DNA from: Campylobacteraceae bacterium | GTDB taxonomy: Bacteria; Campylobacterota; Campylobacteria; Campylobacterales; Sulfurovaceae | DNA: 12,229 nt | Direction: 5' to 3' | NCBI GenBank assembly: GCA_027022775.1 | Contig: JALVXO010000100.1 | Span: forward strand, 1-12,229 | Shown here: in pieces, positions 7,596 through 12,229 of the stretch | Layout: each line of letters opens with the position of its first letter | Numbering within the stretch: position 1 is the first letter of the stretch | Notes under the pieces: generated by a model | Told to the model about the DNA's origin: nothing | What the model saw: only the letters and a program-made list of their open reading frames with translations | Database searches by the model: none | Program-made: the position numbers and the translations under genes

Positions 7596-7775
7596 AAAAG
7601 TTAACTTTTAAAAAAAATAAAAATAAATTTTAAAAAAAATTGTAAAATAGTTGTAAAATTTAATAATAAAAAATATCAATATTTTTAATACCATAAAATG
7701 CGACTATTTTTTTATTGATTAATATTAAAGCTTTAAAATTGTCAATTAAACAGTCAAATTTATTGTAAATTACAA
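7596..7775. promoter_or_regulatory. AT-rich divergent spacer with short palindromes
   Basis: The 338-bp stretch 7531-7868 has no credible gene and is almost all A and T. Within it are AAAAGTTAACTTTT (7596-7609, perfect 14-bp palindrome), TTGTAAAAT twice 11 bases apart (7640-7648, 7651-7659), an A/T-only inverted repeat AAAAATAT/ATATTTTT (7669-7686), TTAAAGCTTTAA (7725-7736) and TTGTAA-A-TTACAA (7763-7775). The last has the shape of a dimer operator and lies about 60 bases upstream of the foldase promoter. Chance palindromes are expected in such DNA, so roles are speculative. Confidence 0.3.
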
Positions 7776-7824
7776 AAAATTGAATTATTCGTAAAAAGAA
7801 AATTTAATATTAAATAGGTTAAAC

Positions 7825-7853
7825 TTGTACTAACAAATTATTAATTTTATAAT
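7825..7853 (+). promoter_or_regulatory. Sigma-70-like promoter before the foldase gene
   Basis: TTGTAC (7825-7830), a 17-base spacer and TATAAT (7848-7853) make the best two-box promoter in the window. It would start transcription near 7860, only about nine bases before the ATG and inside the ribosome site. Either the transcript is nearly leaderless or a promoter further upstream is used, for example TTGAAT (7780-7785), 17 bases, TTTAAT (7803-7808). Confidence 0.45.
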
Positions 7854-7856
7854 TTT

Positions 7857-7862
7857 AAGGTG
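7857..7862 (+). promoter_or_regulatory. Ribosome binding site deciding the foldase start
   Basis: AAGGTG stands six bases before ATG at 7869-7871. The in-frame GTG at 7860 is part of this site, so the open frame beginning there is two or three codons too long unless the message is leaderless. Confidence 0.65.
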
Positions 7863-7868
7863 AATAGT

Positions 7869-9347
7869 ATGATATCATGGATGCAAAGAAACAATAAATA
7901 TTTAGTAATCACAATTTGGGTAGCTGTAATTGCCTTTATAGGAGCAGGAGCAGTAAACTGGGGAAATATGAACTTCGGTTCAGCTTCTAACTCCGTGGCA
8001 AAAGTAGGCGATATCCCAATAAAAAATATAAAATACTCATACAGTTACAATAATTTATATTTACAATATGCTCAACAAGCACAGCAGGAAGGAAAAGTTT
8101 TTGATAAAGAAACAGCCAAAAAAATGCATTTAGGCAAAAAAGTGCTTGATAGCCTAATACAGCAAACCCTTCTTCTTAATTTGGCAAAAGAGTATGGAAT
8201 TATTACAACAGATGAAGAGGTTGGCAAAGAGATTGTCTCTTATCCGGCTTTTCAAGATAAAAACGGACAGTTCAGCAAAGAGATTTATGATAATTTTTTA
8301 AACGCTAGAGGTTTAAAAGCTAAAGATTTTGAAGCTATATTAAAAGATGAGATAACAGTTAATAAACTTTTGAAACTTTTAAATGTTAAACCGCTTAATT
8401 TTGAAAAAGAGAGTATAGGCAGCGCCTTTAAAGTTGCTGATAAAATCGATTACCAGGTGTTAAAATACAGTGATGTAAATATTTCTTTAACAGATGATGA
8501 GTTAAAACAATTCTGGCAAAAAAATAAAAGCAAATATTTAACCCCTAAAAAATACAGTTTAGAATTATTGTGGACATACTCTAAAGATGTAAATTTAACC
8601 GACAAAGAGATAGAAGAGTTTTATAATAAAAACAGCTTTAACTATTTGGATGATAAAGGCAATGTAAAAAAGCTTGCTGATGTAAAAAAACAGGTAATTA
8701 AAGATTTGAAGCTTAAAAAAATTAAAAAACTGGCAGCTATTGCAAGAAGCAGGTTTAAAAAAGGTAAAATTAAAGCCGCAGAAACTGTTTTACTGACTTT
8801 TGGCGACAAAAAACTGTCAACTGAAATATGGAAAGATATTAAAAATGCAAAAGAGGGTGAATATCTAAAACCGAAAGCGGTTGATGTCAATTTTGTAACT
8901 GTTCATTTAAAAAATATTATCAAACCCAAAGAGATGAGTTTTGAAGAAGCTAAAGAGTTAGTAAAAAAAGATTTAAAAAAAGTTAAGGCAAAAAAGAAAT
9001 TAAACAAATTGGCTGATGAGTTAATAAAAGGCGGCAAGTTTGCTGAATCTGTAAATGAATACATTACGCCGTTTGAAATTGTAACTTTTAACTCTTTAAC
9101 TCCGCAGGAGAGTTTTAAAGCAGTAAAAACAATTTTTAATGGCAATAAAGATACTGGTAAAGTTGAAATAGAGAGCGGTCTGTTTGTTTATAAAATTGTT
9201 GATCAAAAACTCAAAGATTCCAATAAGTCGGTTATTGATATTGATAACCAAATTGCCCAGCTTAAAAACAGCGAACTTTTTGGCAATTTATTTAATGAAT
9301 TGTCAAAAAGATATAAAGTCATCAGCTTTGCAAAGGATATCCAGTGA
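7869..9347 (+). CDS. PpiD/SurA-like membrane-anchored periplasmic foldase
   Basis: The 492-residue protein has an uncleaved N-terminal anchor (hydrophobic residues about 11-29 after MISWMQRNNK), followed by the VAKVGDIPIKNIKYSYSYNN segment (43-62) typical of SurA-N domains and the VLDSLIQQTLLLNLAKEYGI helix (92-111). This is the PpiD plan: inner-membrane anchored, periplasmic chaperone helping newly exported proteins fold. The region where PpiD carries a parvulin isomerase domain (about 225-350) lacks the clear GGDLGWF-like motif. A GLFVYKIVDQKL stretch (437-448) is reminiscent of the end of such proteins. It may therefore act as a chaperone rather than an isomerase. The stop overlaps the ftsA start (GTGA), so the two are probably co-translated. 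Confidence 0.85.
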   Translation: MISWMQRNNKYLVITIWVAVIAFIGAGAVNWGNMNFGSASNSVAKVGDIPIKNIKYSYSYNNLYLQYAQQAQQEGKVFDKETAKKMHLGKKVLDSLIQQTLLLNLAKEYGIITTDEEVGKEIVSYPAFQDKNGQFSKEIYDNFLNARGLKAKDFEAILKDEITVNKLLKLLNVKPLNFEKESIGSAFKVADKIDYQVLKYSDVNISLTDDELKQFWQKNKSKYLTPKKYSLELLWTYSKDVNLTDKEIEEFYNKNSFNYLDDKGNVKKLADVKKQVIKDLKLKKIKKLAAIARSRFKKGKIKAAETVLLTFGDKKLSTEIWKDIKNAKEGEYLKPKAVDVNFVTVHLKNIIKPKEMSFEEAKELVKKDLKKVKAKKKLNKLADELIKGGKFAESVNEYITPFEIVTFNSLTPQESFKAVKTIFNGNKDTGKVEIESGLFVYKIVDQKLKDSNKSVIDIDNQIAQLKNSELFGNLFNELSKRYKVISFAKDIQ

Positions 9348-10714
9348 ATAATAATGTAATTTTAGCAATAGACATAGGTTCAATTACAATTAAAGCAGTT
9401 ATTGCAGAAATAGATGAGTTTAACGAAATAAAAGTGCTGGGGCATGGTTTTGCTAAATCTCAGGGGGTAAAGAAGGGAATTATTACCAATATAGATTTAG
9501 CAGCCAAATCTATTAGAAAAGCGGTAAATGATGCCAGAAGAATAGCGGGCAATAATATCTCAACGGCAGTGGTTTCTATTTCAAGCGCTTATGTAAAAAG
9601 CACTAAATCGATAGGAATTGTTAATATTTCTCAAAAAGATATCACAATAAAAGAGATAAACCGTGTAATGGAAACCGCCTTATACAATGCAAACATCCAA
9701 AAAGATTATGATGTATTGCATGTATTGCCATACAATTTTAAAGTTGATGACCAGGTAAACATTGAAGACCCCTACAGCATGAATGCCAGCAGGCTAGAGG
9801 TGGAGACTTATATTATTATGGCTCAAAAATCTAGTTTGAGCAATCTTAAAAAAGCTATAGCGTCTGCCGGTTTGGAAGCTGAATCTATAGTTTTAGACAC
9901 CTATGCATCAGCAATTGCAATTTTATCTGATGATGAAAAGACATTAGGTGTTTCTGTATTGAATTTAGGGGGTCAAACAAGCAGTCTTGGTATTTTTAAA
10001 GGGCACTCTCTGATTTATAATAGATTTTTGCCAGTGGGCTCCAACCATATTACAAACGATATTTCTATTGCGCTGCACACTCCGTTAGAGGTGGCAGAGA
10101 CAGTTAAAAAAAGTTACGGAGATTTAATAGAAGCTTCCGATGAGACATTGGAGCTTCCTATAATAGGAGATACAAACAATAAAAACAAAATACCGATGAG
10201 TGTAGTTCAAAGCGTAATTTTAGCAAGAGTAGAAGAGTCGCTGCTGATATTGGCTAAATATTTAGAGCAGAGCGGCTTAAAAAACAGTATAGGTGCTGGG
10301 ATTGTATTAACAGGAGGCATGACAAAGCTTAAAAATTTAAGAGAGTATACTCAGGCTATCTTCCCGGGACTTTCTGTAAGGATCGGGAAGCCTAAACATT
10401 TAAAAGGACTGTTTGATGAGCTTAAAGGTCCGGAGCACTCAACAGTAATAGGTTTACTGCTGTATAAATCCGGTAAGAATACCCAATATGAAATAGATAA
10501 TAAAAGAAGATTGCTGCATCAAAAAGAGGAACAGCCAGGTGCATTAACCAATATTAAGCTTTCAGAAAATGAATCTGCAGCGCCACCGGCAGAAAAACCG
10601 AATAATGATGGTGCAGATGATCCATTTGTCTTTACAGACTTGGAAAATGTGAACATTGGATATAAAGGCGACTTTGTAAAAAAAGTTATAAATTGGATAA
10701 AACAGTTATTTTAA
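9344..10714 (+). CDS. ftsA: Cell division protein FtsA
   Basis: FtsA is the actin-fold protein that tethers FtsZ filaments to the membrane and recruits later division proteins. The 456 residues show phosphate-1 ILAIDIGSITIKAVIAE (6-22), the 1C subdomain (about 80-165), a phosphate-2 region VLNLGGQTSSLGIF (205-218), and the adenosine motif GIVLTGGMTKLKNL (319-332). Phosphate-2 is degenerate: the family's DLGGGTTD-like motif here has N207, Q211 and S214. A disordered Pro/Asn/Asp linker (about 395-435) leads to a C-terminal amphipathic helix DFVKKVINWIKQLF (443-456), the membrane-targeting sequence. The start is GTG at 9344, overlapping the foldase stop, with AAGGA six bases ahead. It lies directly before ftsZ. 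Confidence 0.95.
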   Translation: MNNNVILAIDIGSITIKAVIAEIDEFNEIKVLGHGFAKSQGVKKGIITNIDLAAKSIRKAVNDARRIAGNNISTAVVSISSAYVKSTKSIGIVNISQKDITIKEINRVMETALYNANIQKDYDVLHVLPYNFKVDDQVNIEDPYSMNASRLEVETYIIMAQKSSLSNLKKAIASAGLEAESIVLDTYASAIAILSDDEKTLGVSVLNLGGQTSSLGIFKGHSLIYNRFLPVGSNHITNDISIALHTPLEVAETVKKSYGDLIEASDETLELPIIGDTNNKNKIPMSVVQSVILARVEESLLILAKYLEQSGLKNSIGAGIVLTGGMTKLKNLREYTQAIFPGLSVRIGKPKHLKGLFDELKGPEHSTVIGLLLYKSGKNTQYEIDNKRRLLHQKEEQPGALTNIKLSENESAAPPAEKPNNDGADDPFVFTDLENVNIGYKGDFVKKVINWIKQLF

Positions 10715-10722
10715 TTTGAAAC

Positions 10723-10728
10723 AAGGAG
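10723..10728 (+). promoter_or_regulatory. Consensus Shine-Dalgarno of ftsZ
   Basis: AAGGAG, six bases before the ATG, is the strongest ribosome site in the window. It fits the high FtsZ level needed relative to FtsA, whose start is an overlapping GTG. Confidence 0.8.
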
Positions 10729-10734
10729 AAGAAA

Positions 10735-11928
10735 ATGGATAACTTTGAAATTGAAGTAATGCGTGACAGTGATGTTCCAAGCGAAGGTGCAATAATTAAA
10801 GCAATAGGAGTCGGCGGCGGTGGCGGCAATATGATTAACCACATGGTGGAAGAGGGTGTCAGCGGAATCAGTTTAATTGTAGCCAATACTGATGCACAGG
10901 CGCTGGACAGTTCATTGGCACCATATAAAATTCAAATCGGAAAGAATGTTGCAAGAGGGCGTGGCTGCGGAATGGTGCCGGAAAAGGGCAAAGATGCTGC
11001 AGTAGAGAGTTATGATGAAATAAAAGAGGCGCTTTCAGGTGCTGATATGGTATTTATAGCTGCAGGTCTTGGAGGCGGAACAGGAACTGGCGCTGCTCCT
11101 GTGGTTGCTCAAGCAGCAAAAGAAACAGGGGCTTTGACAGTTGCTGTTGTAACAACTCCTTTTAAGTTTGAAGGAAGAAAAAGAACAAAATTGGCAGAAT
11201 CTGGTTTAGAAGAGTTAAAAAGAGAAAGTGATTCTATTATAGTAATTCCTAATGAGAAACTGTTGACAATTGTAGATAAAAATTTAGGAATTAAAGAGAG
11301 TTTTAAAATGGTTGATGATGTGCTTTGCCAGGCTGTATCTGGAATTTCAAGCGTTATTATTTCACACTCTCAAAGCGATATTAACCTTGACTTTGCAGAT
11401 GTCAAAACTGTTATGAGCCATAAAGGTCTGGCACTTATGGGTATAGGACATGCAGTTGGACAAAATGCAGCTTATGAAGCGGCAACAGAAGCTATCAGTT
11501 CGCCTCTGTTGGGTGATATTTCTATTGATGGAGCGCAAGGAGTGCTGGTTCACTTTAAAACCCATCCTAATTATCCTATTGTTCAAATTTCAGAAGCTAT
11601 GAATACAATAGAAGAGTATGCAGATGATGATGCAAATGTGATTTTTGGTACTACTACTGATCCTTCAGTAGGCGAAGATGAGGTATTTATTACTGTTATT
11701 GCCACCGGTTTTGAAAAAGATCTGGCTGCTGGCAATAAAGATGAAAAGCCAAGCAAGCCTGCAAATAAACCAAGTAATGGACCTACAATTCATACAACTG
11801 CAGGAACAGGAACTTTTGGTGGTGGAAATCCTTTTTTAAGAAGAGGGACTATTTCTATTGATGATGGGAGTCCGGCAATAGAAACCCATCTTGAAACACC
11901 ATCATTTTTAAGAAATCAAAGAGATTAA
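10735..11928 (+). CDS. ftsZ: Cell division GTPase FtsZ
   Basis: FtsZ is the tubulin homologue that polymerises into the Z-ring. The 397 residues match the family. Seen in order: GVGGGGGNMINHM (25-37), ANTDAQAL (50-57), the GTP-binding signature GLGGGTGTGAAPV (111-123), TTPFKFEG (140-147), the T7 synergy loop NLDFADV (217-223) with catalytic acids D219 and D222, and NVIFGTTTDP (301-310). A disordered Lys/Pro/Gly linker (about 330-385) follows, then the conserved tail ETPSFLRNQRD (387-397) that binds FtsA. All key residues are present. The gene starts 20 bases after the ftsA stop, with no obvious promoter of its own between them, so it is probably transcribed with the foldase and ftsA. Confidence 0.98.
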   Translation: MDNFEIEVMRDSDVPSEGAIIKAIGVGGGGGNMINHMVEEGVSGISLIVANTDAQALDSSLAPYKIQIGKNVARGRGCGMVPEKGKDAAVESYDEIKEALSGADMVFIAAGLGGGTGTGAAPVVAQAAKETGALTVAVVTTPFKFEGRKRTKLAESGLEELKRESDSIIVIPNEKLLTIVDKNLGIKESFKMVDDVLCQAVSGISSVIISHSQSDINLDFADVKTVMSHKGLALMGIGHAVGQNAAYEAATEAISSPLLGDISIDGAQGVLVHFKTHPNYPIVQISEAMNTIEEYADDDANVIFGTTTDPSVGEDEVFITVIATGFEKDLAAGNKDEKPSKPANKPSNGPTIHTTAGTGTFGGGNPFLRRGTISIDDGSPAIETHLETPSFLRNQRD

Positions 11929-11957
11929 ATCCAATTTAATTCTCCTTGTTTTCTTTT

Positions 11958-11997
11958 CCTGTTTTATCTATTAATAGCCTGTTTTGGCTATTACAAG
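11958..11997. repeat. Two tandem 20-bp imperfect repeats after ftsZ
   Basis: CCTGTTTTATCTATTAATAG (11958-11977) is followed directly by CCTGTTTTGGCTATTACAAG (11978-11997). They agree at 16 of 20 positions. A weaker CCTTGTTTTC-like stretch precedes them at 11944-11953. I know of no function; it could be duplicated by slippage or be a binding site. Confidence 0.5.
11972..11993 (+). terminator. Hairpin downstream of ftsZ, possible terminator
   Basis: TAATAGCC (11972-11979) and GGCTATTA (11986-11993) form a perfect eight-pair stem with a TGTTTT loop, 43 bases after the ftsZ stop. No run of T follows, so it is not a textbook intrinsic terminator; it may protect the 3' end or mark a Rho-dependent stop. 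Confidence 0.4.
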
Positions 11998-12037
11998 CAT
12001 TTGAATAAAAACTGCTGAAAATTCTTCCAATGTAAAA

Positions 12038-12085
12038 ATAAGCTATATCATGCTTATAGCAATACCTTTAGCTTTACTTTATTGC
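12038..12085. other. Overlapping inverted repeats before the U32 gene
   Basis: ATAAGC (12038-12043) / GCTTAT (12052-12057), GCTATA (12042-12047) / TATAGC (12055-12060) and GCAATA (12059-12064) / TATTGC (12080-12085) give alternative small hairpins. They could be part of a leader or a regulatory site for the next gene, but none is long enough to be firm. Confidence 0.3.
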
Positions 12086-12123
12086 AGTTATAGTAAAATT
12101 ACTAAAAAATTTGATGGATAGAG

Positions 12124-12229
12124 ATGAAATCTAAAGTAGAACTTTTGGCTCCTGCCGGGAATTTAGAGAAGTTAAAAATAGCACTTAATTACGGTGCAGA
12201 TGCTGTTTACGGCGGCACAAGCACTTTTT
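12124..12229 (+). CDS. U32-family peptidase, 5' part only
   Basis: The first 35 residues are visible before the window ends. They begin MKSKVELLAPAGNLEKLKIA and continue with LNYGADAVYGGTSTF. ELLAPAGNLEKLK...GADAVYGG is the typical opening of U32 peptidases (the YegQ/YhbU/PrtC group). Several bacterial members of this group work in RNA hydroxylation rather than proteolysis, so the name peptidase is by family only, and which subfamily this is cannot be told from 35 residues. The ATG at 12124 has a weak GGATAGAG-like ribosome site. A TATAGTAAAAT stretch (12089-12099) could supply a -10 box. It lies downstream of ftsZ on the same strand with a 195-bp spacer, so it is probably a separate unit. 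Confidence 0.85.
   Translation, partial: MKSKVELLAPAGNLEKLKIALNYGADAVYGGTSTF

Noticed and set aside
7694..7720. AAAAT/ATTTT inverted repeat followed by a T-run
   Set aside because: It lies between divergent genes where no transcript needs to end, and five A-T pairs would not make a stable stem.
1..12229. Mobile element, prophage, CRISPR or defence island
   Set aside because: No transposase, integrase, Cas-like gene, terminal repeats or regular repeat-spacer pattern is visible; the genes are conserved housekeeping types.

Overview
This window looks like ordinary chromosome from an AT-rich member of the Campylobacterota (Epsilonproteobacteria). The basis is the FtsA and FtsZ sequence style, the run bioA / PpiD-like foldase / ftsA / ftsZ / U32 protease, and intergenic DNA that is almost pure A+T with TATAAT-type -10 boxes and poor -35 boxes. 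The genus cannot be fixed by eye. I see no phage, IS element, CRISPR array, tRNA or rRNA.

Layout. Bases 1-147 hold no gene but an unusual chain of short perfect hairpins, probably a dispersed intergenic repeat. Bases 148-4612 (minus strand) form a tight three-gene operon read right to left: rsmH (16S rRNA m4C1402 methyltransferase), a small FtsL-like membrane protein with a coiled coil, and a 1039-residue RND efflux permease whose TTG start overlaps the stop of the FtsL-like gene. Bases 4613-4830 are a divergent promoter region with a leader hairpin, direct repeats and an inverted repeat. Bases 4831-6189 (plus) encode a cytoplasmic Sel1-repeat protein with a long charged linker and no known function. 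It ends convergently with bioA (6229-7530, minus), with a hairpin that could terminate both. Bases 7531-7868 are a 338-bp, very AT-rich divergent region with several short palindromes and a good sigma-70-like promoter. A plus-strand cluster follows: a PpiD/SurA-like anchored foldase (7869-9347), ftsA (9344-10714, overlapping by GTGA) and ftsZ (10735-11928, with a consensus Shine-Dalgarno). After a 195-bp spacer with a 20-bp tandem repeat and hairpins, a U32-family peptidase begins and runs off the right edge.

How it fits together. The common theme is cell division and envelope. RsmH and the FtsL-like protein match the start of the classical dcw cluster (mraW-ftsL), FtsA and FtsZ match its end, and here the two ends are separated by bioA, a Sel1 protein and a foldase. 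The RND pump and bioA look like neighbours by history rather than by function.

I found no convincing new defence, mobile or biosynthetic system. The items most worth a second look are the hairpin chain at 1-147, the degenerate phosphate-2 motif of FtsA, the Lys-rich tail of the FtsL-like protein, the uncharacterised Sel1 protein, and the repeats in the spacers.
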